Source: Candidatus Nitrotoga sp. LAW
Lineage (GTDB): Bacteria > Pseudomonadota > Gammaproteobacteria > Burkholderiales > Gallionellaceae
Assembly (NCBI GenBank): GCA_003402315.1
Contig: QFXI01000004.1
Location: 1 to 64,000, forward strand
Reading direction: 5' to 3'
Length of the DNA: 64,000 bases
Shown here: piece by piece, positions 47,289-57,330 of the stretch
Position numbering within the stretch: position 1 is the stretch's first letter
How the letters are laid out: the number at the start of each line of letters is the position of its first letter
Notes under the pieces: generated by a model
Databases searched by the model: none
The model's input: the letters and a program-made list of their open reading frames with translations, nothing else
What the model was told of the DNA's origin: nothing
Translations under genes and position numbers: made by a program

Positions 47289-48203
47289 CTATTCTATGCA
47301 AGCGGCACTTTTCGCCACGCTAGACAACAACCTTACTGGGGTCAGTCGCTGCTCCACGAGATCGGCCACCCCAATGAAGTGTCCTGCCCCATATAATCGA
47401 ACTTTGCCGTCCAGCAAGGCTGCTTCGATAGCAAGCCGCTGTCCTTGGGCAATGCGGGTCACTTGTGCCGCATCCAGATCAAGCACGGGTAGATCCTGCA
47501 GCAAACTATCTAACGGTAAAATGTATGCCTCTCGTTCTAACATGGTTATCGACTCCATCTGCGTCAAATTATGCGCACCTTCAAGGCCAAATCGGCCAAT
47601 CGCTGTGCGGCGTAACCCTTTGAGGTGTGCACCACACCCCAAAGTCGATCCAATATCCTCGGCCAGCGTGCGCACGTAAGTACCCTTGCTGCAGCGCACC
47701 GTAATCTCTAACTCGTTACCCGCGAAGCGCTTCAATACTAGCTCGTGTATGGTCACACTACGGCTTGCACGTATTACGGTTTCGCCCTTACGAATGTATT
47801 CATATAATGGCTTTCCCTTATGTTTGATGGCGCTATGCATAGGCGGCATCTGCTGAATATCACCGATAAAATTGCTTAATACCGTATGTATCTGTGCGTT
47901 ATCCAGCTTTACAGCACAGGTGCTGGTAATTTCGCCCTCAGCATCACCAGTGGTAGTCGTTTGGCCAAGCCGAATCAATGCACAATAAGTTTTGTCCGCA
48001 TCCAGTAGTGAGCTGGTGAACTTAGTAGCCTCACCAAAACAAACTGGCAACAGACCCGTCGCTAGAGGATCAAGCGTACCAGTATGCCCAGCCTTCTCCG
48101 CCTGAAAAAGGCGGCGTACCTTTTGTAAGGCGACATTAGAACTAAGTCCTAGGGGCTTATCGAATAACAAAATACCGTCTAATGGACGCAACATATGGGT
48201 CAT
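47289..48203 (-). CDS. truB: tRNA pseudouridine(55) synthase
   Basis: The 304-residue protein has 'GILLFDKPLGLSSN', the catalytic-Asp block 'GHTGTLDPLATGLLPVCFGEATKF', then 'YEYIRKGE' and 'CSKGTYVRTLAEDIG', followed by a C-terminal PUA-like part. It makes pseudouridine 55 in the T-loop. It lies 43 bp downstream of rbfA. Confidence 0.96.
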   Translation of the reverse strand: MTHMLRPLDGILLFDKPLGLSSNVALQKVRRLFQAEKAGHTGTLDPLATGLLPVCFGEATKFTSSLLDADKTYCALIRLGQTTTTGDAEGEITSTCAVKLDNAQIHTVLSNFIGDIQQMPPMHSAIKHKGKPLYEYIRKGETVIRASRSVTIHELVLKRFAGNELEITVRCSKGTYVRTLAEDIGSTLGCGAHLKGLRRTAIGRFGLEGAHNLTQMESITMLEREAYILPLDSLLQDLPVLDLDAAQVTRIAQGQRLAIEAALLDGKVRLYGAGHFIGVADLVEQRLTPVRLLSSVAKSAACIE

Positions 48204-48246
48204 TACACCTTCTCGAAACGTCCTTCACTACCACCTTAGGAGGAAG

Positions 48247-48657
48247 CTAGTCGGCTTCGTCCTCCTTTAACAAGTGATTCAACGGAGTTTTAAGCGGGCT
48301 GTATAATGATTTATCGCTAGCAACCGCTTGATCAATAAGCTGCGATAAATGCGCACCGCGTTCGATCGATGGGTCGTAAACAAAATGCAGTTGCGGCGTG
48401 ATGCGCAACTTCATCGAATGTGCGAGTTGGCTACGTAAATAACCACTTGCATGCTCCAAACCTTGCTGTACTGTATCACTTACACCGTCCAAGGACGTGT
48501 AAAACACCTTGGCATGGGAATAATCCTTGGTCACCTCAACTCCCGTGAGCGTGATCATGCGCACGCGTGGATCTTTCACGTCGAGGCGCAACATTTGAGC
48601 CACCTCGCGCTGAATCTGCTCGGCTATTCGGTCTGTTCTGATATAGCCTTTAGGCAT
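48247..48657 (-). CDS. rbfA: 30S ribosome-binding factor A
   Basis: The 136-residue KH-like protein has '[26 protein letters not shown]', '[18 protein letters not shown]' and '[20 protein letters not shown]'. It is a late 30S maturation and cold-adaptation factor. The start overlaps the infB stop by 8 bp, so the two are coupled. Confidence 0.96.
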   Translation of the reverse strand: MPKGYIRTDRIAEQIQREVAQMLRLDVKDPRVRMITLTGVEVTKDYSHAKVFYTSLDGVSDTVQQGLEHASGYLRSQLAHSMKLRITPQLHFVYDPSIERGAHLSQLIDQAVASDKSLYSPLKTPLNHLLKEDEAD

Positions 48658-51295
48658 TTAGAGGGCGTGCCACTTCGATTATTTCAAAAACTTCAAGCTG
48701 ATCGCCCACTTCAAGGTCGTTAAAATTGCGCAACGATAACCCACACTCGAAATTCGATCGCACCTCCTTAACGTCATCCTTGAAGCGTTTCAACGAATCC
48801 AGTTCGCCAGTGTGTATAACCACATTGTTGCGCAGTACCCGTACCTGCGCATTACGTTTAATTATGCCATTGGTCACATAACAACCAACTACAGTGCCAA
48901 TCTTGGAAATAACGAATACCTGGCGTATTTCCACCATACCGAGAATGATTTCCTTTTTTTCTGGAGCCCGCATACCTGACAAAGCTGCTTTAATGTCGTC
49001 TACCATTTCATAGATGACATTGTAATAACGCACATCTACACCGGCAGATTCCGCCAGCTTACGCGCAGCAGCATCGGCACGGATGTTAAAACCAATCGCG
49101 ATTGCCTTAGAAGCCAGCGCCAAATTAATGTCTGATTCACTAATTGCACCCACAGCACTGTGAATCAAATTAACTTTGACCTCATCGTTAGATAGTTTTT
49201 GCAGGGCATGCGCAATAGCTTCGCAAGAACCCTGCACGTCAGTCTTGATAATTAATGGCAACATACGCACTTCGCCTTCTGCCATCTGCTCAAACATATT
49301 CTCCAACGTAGCGGCCTGCTGCTTAGCCAGCTTCACAGCACGGAACTTACCTTGACGGAACAACGCAATTTCACGTGCTTTTTTCTCATCTGAAAGCACT
49401 AGCACGCTTTCACCAGCTATAGGCACTTCAGATAACCCCTGAATCTCCACTGGTATCGACGGCCCTGCCTCATTTATTGCTCTACCATTCTCGTCCAACA
49501 TGGCACGTACGCGTCCGGATACTACGCCTACCAATACTGCATCACCTCGCTTCAAGGTGCCAGACTGGACTAATATGGTCGCCACAGGCCCCTTGCCCTT
49601 ATCTAGCCTAGCTTCAATCACAATCCCTTTAGCCAAACTTAGCTTAGGTGCGGTGAGCTGCAACAATTCAGCTTGCAGCAGTACGCCTTCCAACAAAGAG
49701 TCAATACCTTGCCCACTCTTTGCAGACACCTCAATAAACATAGTGTCACCGCCCCAGTCCTCCGGCACCACACCCTCTGTAACCAATTCTTGTTTTACGC
49801 GTTCGGAATTAGCATCAGGCTTATCAATCTTAGTCACCGCCACTACAATAGGCACGTTGGCTGCCTTGGCATGGTGGATTGCCTCTTTGGTCTGCGGCAT
49901 TACACCGTCATCAGCAGCCACCACTAAAATCACAATGTCAGTCACTTTTGAACCGCGTGCCCTCATTGCCGTAAATGCCTCATGGCCCGGTGTATCAAGA
50001 AAAGTAATCATGCCGCGCGGGGTGTCCACATGATAAGCGCCGATGTGCTGCGTAATGCCGCCTGCTTCACCACTGGCCACACGGGTTCGACGGATGTAAT
50101 CCAGCAATGAGGTCTTACCATGATCAACATGGCCCATAACGGTAACTACCGGAGCACGCGACTCAAGAGGAGCATTCTTATGCTCTTCAGATTCTGTCAG
50201 ATAAGCGCTAGGATCATCCACTTTGGCTGGCTTAGCAATATGCCCCAATTCCTCCACCACAATCATTGCAGTTTCCTGATCCAACACCTGGTTAATGGTC
50301 ACCATGGAACCTAATTTCATTAATGCTTTAATAATTTCGATGGCTTTAATTGACATTTTCTGTGCTAATTCAGCGACACTTATTGTCTCTGGCACCATGA
50401 CCTCATGCACAATTGGTTCAGTCGGCAGGGAGAAAGCATGCTGAGCAGTTTCTTCCTGCTTGGCATGCTTAGCATGATGGCGTGGACTAGCGTTTCCACG
50501 ACCAGCCGTCCAACCGCCAGGCCGTGCATCAATGACTGCGGGTGGCCGCTTCTTGTGACCAGCCTCAGGCCATGGGCTGGCTTTATCTGGAGCGGTAGTT
50601 TTAACGCCTTTTTTGGGTGTAGGCCGAACAACCTTGTCGCCCGGCTTGGGCATAGGTTTATGCAACGTGCCCTCGGCCAAATCAGGCTGAGCAACAGAGA
50701 TTGCCGCCACTTCGGCAGTTGGAACCATTTTTGTTTCTGGTATTTTAACGGGTACTTTAATGGGCGGCACCACAGGCTCAACAACTGGCGTCGCTTTGCG
50801 TTTGGCATATTCTTTTTTAGCCTGGACTTCGGCGGCCTGACGTGAAGCTAATTCTGCCTGATTACGTGCCTCTTCAGTACGCAGAGCAATCTCCTGCTCG
50901 CCTAATATCTCTACTTTTGATGTTTTTAATACAGTCTGCACAGGCGTAGCCTTTACCACAACAGCGGCAGCTGGCTGCTCTACCTGGACAGCTGTAATTG
51001 GTGCAACCACACGCTTCTTGCGCACCTCAACTTGAATGGTGCGAGCCCTACCCGTGCTATCCGCCTTCTTGATCTCCGTAGTTTCGCGGCGAGTCAGTGT
51101 AATTTTTTTATTTTTCTCACTGCCATTACCATGCGCGCTGTGCAGATGCTCAAGTAACTGCGCTTTATCCTGTTCCGATATGCTATCTGAATCCTGCTGT
51201 TTGGCAACACCGGCCGCCTGTAGTTGTTCGAGCAGCAATCCAACCGGCAAGCCAAGCTCACCCGCAAACTGCGCTACATTCATTTTTCCCATCAC
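48650..51295 (-). CDS. infB: Translation initiation factor IF-2
   Basis: ATG 51295 ('[24 protein letters not shown]') after AAGGGG matches the family start. About 881 residues include an N-terminal helical domain, a charged Lys/Pro/Glu-rich linker, the G domain with '[12 protein letters not shown]', 'LDTPGHEAF' and 'VTKIDKP', and the C-terminal fMet-tRNA-binding domains. It brings initiator tRNA to the 30S subunit. The nusA gene lies 333 bp upstream. Confidence 0.97.
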   Translation of the reverse strand: MMGKMNVAQFAGELGLPVGLLLEQLQAAGVAKQQDSDSISEQDKAQLLEHLHSAHGNGSEKNKKITLTRRETTEIKKADSTGRARTIQVEVRKKRVVAPITAVQVEQPAAAVVVKATPVQTVLKTSKVEILGEQEIALRTEEARNQAELASRQAAEVQAKKEYAKRKATPVVEPVVPPIKVPVKIPETKMVPTAEVAAISVAQPDLAEGTLHKPMPKPGDKVVRPTPKKGVKTTAPDKASPWPEAGHKKRPPAVIDARPGGWTAGRGNASPRHHAKHAKQEETAQHAFSLPTEPIVHEVMVPETISVAELAQKMSIKAIEIIKALMKLGSMVTINQVLDQETAMIVVEELGHIAKPAKVDDPSAYLTESEEHKNAPLESRAPVVTVMGHVDHGKTSLLDYIRRTRVASGEAGGITQHIGAYHVDTPRGMITFLDTPGHEAFTAMRARGSKVTDIVILVVAADDGVMPQTKEAIHHAKAANVPIVVAVTKIDKPDANSERVKQELVTEGVVPEDWGGDTMFIEVSAKSGQGIDSLLEGVLLQAELLQLTAPKLSLAKGIVIEARLDKGKGPVATILVQSGTLKRGDAVLVGVVSGRVRAMLDENGRAINEAGPSIPVEIQGLSEVPIAGESVLVLSDEKKAREIALFRQGKFRAVKLAKQQAATLENMFEQMAEGEVRMLPLIIKTDVQGSCEAIAHALQKLSNDEVKVNLIHSAVGAISESDINLALASKAIAIGFNIRADAAARKLAESAGVDVRYYNVIYEMVDDIKAALSGMRAPEKKEIILGMVEIRQVFVISKIGTVVGCYVTNGIIKRNAQVRVLRNNVVIHTGELDSLKRFKDDVKEVRSNFECGLSLRNFNDLEVGDQLEVFEIIEVARPLNA

Positions 51296-51628
51296 CACCC
51301 CTTAATCCCCAAAATTTGAGACTGATAGCATTCAATACCCAACAAAAACCATTAACCAGACCGGTTTACAAATTAATTTACGCCCACGTTATTGATCCGG
51401 CCAGGATATGTTTGAACTTATTTGCCAGTAAAACTGCACAGTGATAACATCTCTCACGTCAAACTTTGCTTGACTGTCTCAATAGTCTTTGCCAAGCAAG
51501 ATTTTGTTCTATCAGATACGCACAAATGACCGTATTAACCCTTTAAAGTTTATACCCAATAAAACTGGATATAGATTATGCAAATTATGGAAAGTCCGGG
51601 TTAACATAACTACCTTATACCAACTCCA
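51296..51628. other. Long infB-nusA spacer
   Basis: This 333-bp AT-rich gap within the operon is longer than usual. I see no coding frame, repeat or clear terminator; it may contain a secondary promoter for infB. Confidence 0.4.
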
Positions 51629-53101
51629 TTAGGTAAACCAAGGAGCGCGGGCAACCATAATCAACCGATTTGCACGTTCTTCATCAACACCCGCCAGCTC
51701 AACCAGTTCATCCACGGCCAAATCAGCAAGTTGTTCTTGCGTGCCAATCCCCTTGCTTGCCAAGGCTCGCGCGGTTTGCTCATCCATACCTTCAAGTTTG
51801 ACTAAATCCTCAATGTTATGCTCCACCTGCTCTTCATTGACAATTGCTGCAGTCAACAGAGCATTACGTGCACGGCTGCGTAACTCATTCACTGTTGCCT
51901 CATCAAGTGATTCAATGCCCAACATTTCGTTCAGTGGCACATAAGCTACTTCTTCTAATGTGTTAAAACCTTCCAGGACTAAAATATCTGCTACCTCTAC
52001 ATCTACATCAAGCTTACTCATAAACAAATCACGCACTTTAGAAAACTCTTGCTCATTCTTCTGGCTGGATTCCTCCTTGGTCATGATATTAAGCTCCCAG
52101 CCTGTCAATTCACTAGCCAAGCGAACATTTTGTCCATTTCGACCAATAGCCTGAGCAAGATTATCTTCCTCAACCACCACATCCATGCTGTGATTTTCTT
52201 CATCCACCATAATGCTGGTCACGTCAGCCGGAGCCAAAGCATTAATTACACTGGCAGCGGGATCTTCTGACCACAAGACAATGTCAACGCGCTCACCCGC
52301 CAACTCATTGGTTACAGCCTGCACACGCGAACCACGCATGCCCACACAAGTGCCAATCGGATCTATCCGCTTATCGTGTGAACGTACCGATATCTTTGCA
52401 CGAATCCCTGGATCACGCGCCGCACTAACTATCTCTAGCAACCCCTCCTCAACTTCCGGAACTTCAAGCTCAAACAATTTAATCAAGAATTCAGGCGTAA
52501 TGCGCGACAGGGTAATTTGCGGCCCACGTATTGAGCGGTCCACACGCAATAAATACGCACGCACACGATCGCCCACACGCATATTTTCCTTTGGGATCAT
52601 CTGATCACGCGGCAGCAACGCTTCAATCTTACCAAATTCGACGATGGCATTACCGCGCTCAATGCGCTTCACCGTACCGGAAATCAAATGCTCCTTGCGC
52701 TCCATAAAATCGTTCAAAATCTGTTCCCGCTCAGCGTCACGGATTTTCTGAAAGATCACCTGTTTGGCTGCTTGTGCACCTATGCGTCCAAAATCAATGG
52801 ATTCTAATGGCTCTTCAACAAACTCTTCCAATTGAATATCTGGATTACGTTTCCGGGCCTCGCTAAGCTTGACATGCAAATCAGGCGTTTCAAAAGTTTC
52901 ATCATCCATTACCTGCCAGCAACGAAATGACACATACTCACCAGTATTGCGGTCAATACTGACACGTACATCAGATTCCTCAGTAAAACGCTTCTTGGTG
53001 GCAGACGCCAAAGCAGACTCCAACGCACCAAACACGATCCCCCGGTCCACATTTTTCTCACGTGCTAACGCATCAACCAATAATAAAACTTCACGACTCA
53101 T
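51629..53101 (-). CDS. nusA: Transcription termination/antitermination factor NusA
   Basis: The start is ATG 53101 after GGAGATAGTG. About 490 residues include the N-terminal RNAP-binding domain, S1 ('[23 protein letters not shown]'), two KH domains ('[16 protein letters not shown]' and '[22 protein letters not shown]') and two acidic C-terminal repeats near residues 360-485. It modulates pausing, termination and rRNA antitermination. It lies between rimP and infB, as usual. Confidence 0.97.
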   Translation of the reverse strand: MSREVLLLVDALAREKNVDRGIVFGALESALASATKKRFTEESDVRVSIDRNTGEYVSFRCWQVMDDETFETPDLHVKLSEARKRNPDIQLEEFVEEPLESIDFGRIGAQAAKQVIFQKIRDAEREQILNDFMERKEHLISGTVKRIERGNAIVEFGKIEALLPRDQMIPKENMRVGDRVRAYLLRVDRSIRGPQITLSRITPEFLIKLFELEVPEVEEGLLEIVSAARDPGIRAKISVRSHDKRIDPIGTCVGMRGSRVQAVTNELAGERVDIVLWSEDPAASVINALAPADVTSIMVDEENHSMDVVVEEDNLAQAIGRNGQNVRLASELTGWELNIMTKEESSQKNEQEFSKVRDLFMSKLDVDVEVADILVLEGFNTLEEVAYVPLNEMLGIESLDEATVNELRSRARNALLTAAIVNEEQVEHNIEDLVKLEGMDEQTARALASKGIGTQEQLADLAVDELVELAGVDEERANRLIMVARAPWFT

Positions 53102-53334
53102 CACTATCTCCAGCCCACTCGAATGTTTTCTAACCTAATGTACTCACTCGCTTATTTTTTAAAATCCACATTCATCATGTTAAATTTTATTTCAGCTAGG
53201 TGACATAAGCAGTCACACTGCTCTCCATACACACTGGGCAAGACAAACATTTTTTGTTATACATAACACGTCAAGAAAATTTTAAAAACGCTTGGCTTAA
53301 ACAAATTGTTCACCCCAAACAAACGGTCACAACA

Positions 53335-53772
53335 TTAAAATGTAGGCACTAAGTGTGCTTTATCCAAATTGGATAACTCAATCGACACCTCTTTACCATC
53401 CACATCCAGTTGCAACACACCATGCTGAAAACCACTAAGAATGCCGATAAAATTCTTGCGGCCTGCCAGGGGCAGGCGTAATTTCAACCGCACTTTTTTA
53501 CCGCAAAAGCGTATAAAATCAGCTTCTTTCTTAATTGGCCGATCCAATCCTGGAGATGAGACTTCAAGGCGGCCATAATCCACACCCTCTACCGCAAACA
53601 AACGTGTCAACTGATGGCTGACCAATTCACAATCTTTTACCGCAATTCCACCTGCCTGATCTAACAATACTCGCATCAAGCCTCGGCCAGATAATTCAAA
53701 GTCAACCAACTCATACCCCAAGCCAGTCACCGTGATTTCCACTAATTTCGCTACATCCATGATCATGCCCAC
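53335..53772 (-). CDS. rimP: Ribosome maturation factor RimP
   Basis: The 145-residue protein (start possibly a few codons further in, at ATG 53766 or 53760) has 'LVEITVTGLGYELVDFELSGRG', 'CELVSHQLTRLFAVEGVDYGRLEVSSPGLDRP' and a C-terminal SH3-like domain. It is needed for 30S maturation and is the first gene of the operon that runs to pnp. Confidence 0.95.
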   Translation of the reverse strand: MGMIMDVAKLVEITVTGLGYELVDFELSGRGLMRVLLDQAGGIAVKDCELVSHQLTRLFAVEGVDYGRLEVSSPGLDRPIKKEADFIRFCGKKVRLKLRLPLAGRKNFIGILSGFQHGVLQLDVDGKEVSIELSNLDKAHLVPTF

Positions 53773-54124
53773 AAATAAAAAATGGGCCTAGGCCCATCTG
53801 GAAAACTGCGTGGATTATAGCAAAAATAATCTGTTAGTGGAAATTGACCTCACTACATTGTCATTTGCATAGGAGCTACGTGGTTAGTTTATTTGGCTAT
53901 GCCATCATCAAATATTAGGCGGATTCAACTCAACAATATACAACTCAATTATTTCTAGCCCTCAAAATAAATTCAAAAACAAAAACTTCCCCATCTTTAG
54001 AAATGTGGGAGAGAGCATAACGCGTTCAGGCTTGGTTAAAAACTACCATATAGGTAAATGGATTTGAGTAGGCTTACCTGCTTGTATCACTTTAAGATAA
54101 GCCATATAACCTATTGCTTCCACC
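53773..54124. other. Intergenic upstream of rimP
   Basis: This 350-bp AT-rich stretch presumably contains the promoter of the rimP-pnp operon. I see no gene or repeat. Confidence 0.4.
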
Positions 54125-54686
54125 TTACACATTATGGGGAAAAGAATTGAATGCTTCAAAAGCATAATTCCACGCTTTAATGTCCGCGAGAGGCGATTGT
54201 GATGTCGGCGGGACTGTTCTTTTGCCTGGCGAACCCGAGCCGCCTCCTGGGACTGCCGAAACTGTCACGACCACAGAGGCGGTATTTCCGGTTCCGACAC
54301 TATTGGTTCCGGTAACCGAATAAATAGTTGTGTTCATCGGGCTAACAGTGCCGCTACCACCTGTAAAGCTGGTGCCAGTCCATGCGAAAGAAGTAGCAGC
54401 GGGACTACAATTTGCAACTAAAAATGAACTCGAGCCTAAACTAATTGAGGTGGATGATGCAGATAAAGTGCATGCAGGTGCTGCAATGGGCGATATGGGC
54501 CCTGATTTTCCACTACCAGCAACGGTCAGATTGCCATTAGCATCGGACCCATACCCGGTATAAGAACAGGAGTTTTCCGTTACCCCAACCAAGGTTACCG
54601 TTCCAGCGAGGACATGCTCAGTATTGATTACCATTGCAGCCAAAACAAAAATTGCGTCCTTGTGTATTCAAAAATTTCAATTTCAT
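54125..54686 (-). pseudogene. Secreted Ig-like protein with frameshift in its signal peptide
   Basis: A well-placed AGGAG site and ATG at 54686 open 'MKLKFLNTQ', which leaves the frame after about 10 codons. In the next frame 'AIFVLAAMVINTEHVLAG' continues as the hydrophobic signal core and the frame runs to 54125. The mature part has an Ig/PKD-like segment ('TSISLGSSSFLVANCSPAATSFAWTG', 'GTVSPMNTTIYSVTGTNSVGTGNTASVVVTV') and a Gly/Ser/Pro linker. It may be a degraded surface protein or contain a one-base sequencing error. Confidence 0.6.
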
Positions 54687-54965
54687 ACCAGTCTCCTAAT
54701 TATAGGTTTAGTTACCAATTCCCGAATCGGGTCTAACACGAAAAGCAATATGAGCTATGCGCGCGTCAAGAAAATATAAAAAAAATCTCAACGAATTGCC
54801 ATTTTGTTTCTGCGGCAATAACCATTTTTTAGACGCTAGGTATCTTAAATTGAGTTATTTTTAATAAACTCAGCTTATGCCTTAGACTGTGTAACACATC
54901 CTTCACATGAAGGATAAATCGAGATTATTTGATTTTTAGATCGGAAAGAGGAGAGGCCGTTACAA

Positions 54966-55112
54966 TTGCGCTCAAGAATAGGCAGCGGTGATCATGTACA
55001 GTTTGATTTATTGCAGCTAGAAAAGCTGTGTATTAAATGTGGTAAGTGGCACTTCAAAACTTTTGATGAAGTTCCGTCCAAGGTGGTTATTGATCCGGCA
55101 ACAAATGGTTAA
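54966..55112 (+). CDS. Small hypothetical protein (48 aa)
   Basis: A frame from TTG 54966, preceded by GGAGAGG 9 nt upstream, encodes a polar peptide with 'LEKLCIKCGKWHFKTFDEVPSK', including one CxxC pair. It ends with TAA at 55110-55112. The start is non-standard and no family is recognised. It lies in an otherwise gene-free kilobase. Confidence 0.35.
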   Translation: MRSRIGSGDHVQFDLLQLEKLCIKCGKWHFKTFDEVPSKVVIDPATNG

Positions 55113-55689
55113 ACTAAGCATGTATCCTTTACAGGATGCATGTTCAAGATAGCTATCTACAAGCCCGGGGGCGTTTTTTGGCGAATACCTGCATCGAGAG
55201 TGCCTTTAATAGTTTTGTCGTTCCATGCACAGCCCTGTAAATCATCATCAATTAAGTTCAATATTTAACTGCCTAATCAATAGTTCATTAATCGAGTTAA
55301 TGGGGTGATCAATATTGATTCAGAATATAAGTTATATGCTCGTTCTGCCGATTACGCGATTTACCTTTCTCAAGCCAGGAAATATCTCCCCTTTCATAAA
55401 ATTGGCATGGGCCATGTATAGCCAGCAGTAGAAGAAATTGGGGTTATTCTGAGGTAGAATTGGTAGCAGGGTGAATACAAACAGTCATTTTTACGAAGTT
55501 TATTTTAGATAAATAGAATTTTATAAAGTGGTTGCTTTGTTTTTCCCCATCTTATGAAAAATCCAGGTTAGTAGGGTGTGCAATATTCCGTTGATGCATC
55601 GAGCGTAATCTCGAATGGACATGATTAAAAAACTTCGCCCATAGGGTCATGGTATTCAATATTCATAAGGGTAAGGAAATTTAGTATTC
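55113..55689. other. Intergenic upstream of rmuC operon
   Basis: Apart from the IS left-end relic at 55160-55270 I see nothing coding. The region must contain the promoter of the rmuC-hsdM-hsdS-AAA-PLD operon. Confidence 0.4.
55160..55270 (-). mobile_element. Relic of an IS left end (IS630-like), copy 3 of 3
   Basis: Read on the - strand it starts AAATATTGAACTTAATTGATGATG and continues to TCTCGATGCAGGTATTCGCC, aligned to the copies at 11391 and 27570. The start codon context is present but the frame is broken. It stands directly upstream of the candidate defence operon. Confidence 0.6.
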
Positions 55690-57327
55690 ATGGATCTACC
55701 AATTTATAGTTTTGTTTCACTGTCAATTGGTTTATTAGTCGGCGCAGGGTTTGTTTGGTTGATTATGCGTGCCCGCATTGCTGCGACTGAATTACGGGCA
55801 AAAACTGAAAGCCAAGTTGAAATTGCCACGCTTAATGCGCGTCTGATCGCCACACAAGAAGATACAAAGCGTCGCGCTACTGAGCTTGCTAATCTGCAAA
55901 AACAAGCCATGCTCTGGCGCGATCAACTTGATGTAGCGGGGGATGAGCGTGCGCAATTGGCCGAACGAGCGGATCGTGTTCCTAAACTTGTTGCTAGTCT
56001 TGAAGTGGCAAATCAAGAAATAAGCACACTCAAGCAATCCATCGCGGATATTCGTGAGAAAGTGGGTAGGGTTAACTCGACTATTGAGTCACAAGCTGAG
56101 CATATTGTGCAACTTCAGCAGGAACGCGTTACGCTGGTCGACCGACGTGATTTACTGATTCGGGATATTAATCTTTTGAATATGCAGGTATCCGAACTCA
56201 CTCTGGGCCTGGAAGCTGAGCGCAAGCAGTCACAAGAAAAATTACAACTATTGATTGATGCCCGCGAGCAACTTTCAAATCAGTTCAAGTCCCTGGCCGG
56301 TGAAATTCTGGAAGATAAAAGCAAGCGTTTTACTGAGCAGAATCAAACCAACATAGGCGCACTGCTTGGACCATTGAAGACACAACTTCATGAATTCAAA
56401 GCTAAGGTTGAAGATATTCATCTTGAGGATACAAAGCAACAAGCAACCTTAAAGGCCGAGCTGCATCAGTTGAAAGATTTAAATCGGCAGATTACCGAGG
56501 AGGCTCATGGCTTGGCAACGGCACTCAAAGGCCAATCCAAGATGCAGGGAAACTGGGGAGAAATGGTATTGGAAAACATCCTGGATCGTTCAGGATTGAG
56601 ATCCGGTAAAGAATATCGCCGCGAAGTCAGTTTTAACACCGAGACGGGCAAGAGCCGCCCAGACGTAATTATTTATCTTCCGCAAGAGAAACATCTCGTC
56701 ATCGATGCCAAAGTATCCCTCAATGCCTACACCCGGCATGTTAATGCAGAAGGAGAAATTGAGCGGCAATTAGCGCTGAAAGAGCACGTTGCAGCTATAT
56801 CCAGCCGAATTAAGGAACTGTCAGATCGCAATTATTTCAAGCTGCCTGGCCTAAATTCCCCCGAGATAGTTTTTATGTTCATTCCCATTGAATCCGCTTT
56901 TGTGGAAGCGTTGCGTGCAGACGAAACGTTATTCCAAAAAGCGATTGAACAGAATGTGCTGGTTGCGACACCGACTACTTTGCTTACCAGCCTCAATATT
57001 GTGCGCCAACTCTGGAGATTTGAAGAACAAAACGCTAATACTGTAGAACTCGCAAAACGTGCAGTCATGGTACACAAAAAGCTCTGTACCTTCATATCCT
57101 CTATGGAAGGAGTCGGCAATCAACTCGATAAGGCCAAAGAGTCATATAAAATAGCAATGGATCAATTTACTCATGGGAAAGGCAATCTTATTCATCAAGT
57201 TAATGATTTTAAAAAACTTGGTATCGCAGTACAAGGAAAATTCTCTGAGGATCTGCTGTCCAAGGCAGGGCTCGAATTGGAGTTCCTGCCCGAATTACCC
57301 GCACAAGAAAATGTACCATTGGAATAA
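55690..57327 (+). CDS. rmuC: RmuC-family protein (nuclease-fold)
   Basis: The 545-residue protein has an N-terminal membrane segment (about 5-25), a long coiled coil (about 30-200, 'SLEVANQEISTLKQSIADI') and a C-terminal RmuC domain with 'GKSRPDVIIYLPQEKHLVIDAK' near residues 319-340, which contains the D...DxK pattern of PD-(D/E)xK nucleases. RmuC affects recombination of inverted repeats and has been linked to anti-mobile-element activity. The hsdM start is only 3 bp downstream, so it is the first gene of a five-gene operon. Confidence 0.92.
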   Translation: MDLPIYSFVSLSIGLLVGAGFVWLIMRARIAATELRAKTESQVEIATLNARLIATQEDTKRRATELANLQKQAMLWRDQLDVAGDERAQLAERADRVPKLVASLEVANQEISTLKQSIADIREKVGRVNSTIESQAEHIVQLQQERVTLVDRRDLLIRDINLLNMQVSELTLGLEAERKQSQEKLQLLIDAREQLSNQFKSLAGEILEDKSKRFTEQNQTNIGALLGPLKTQLHEFKAKVEDIHLEDTKQQATLKAELHQLKDLNRQITEEAHGLATALKGQSKMQGNWGEMVLENILDRSGLRSGKEYRREVSFNTETGKSRPDVIIYLPQEKHLVIDAKVSLNAYTRHVNAEGEIERQLALKEHVAAISSRIKELSDRNYFKLPGLNSPEIVFMFIPIESAFVEALRADETLFQKAIEQNVLVATPTTLLTSLNIVRQLWRFEEQNANTVELAKRAVMVHKKLCTFISSMEGVGNQLDKAKESYKIAMDQFTHGKGNLIHQVNDFKKLGIAVQGKFSEDLLSKAGLELEFLPELPAQENVPLE

Positions 57328-57330
57328 GTT

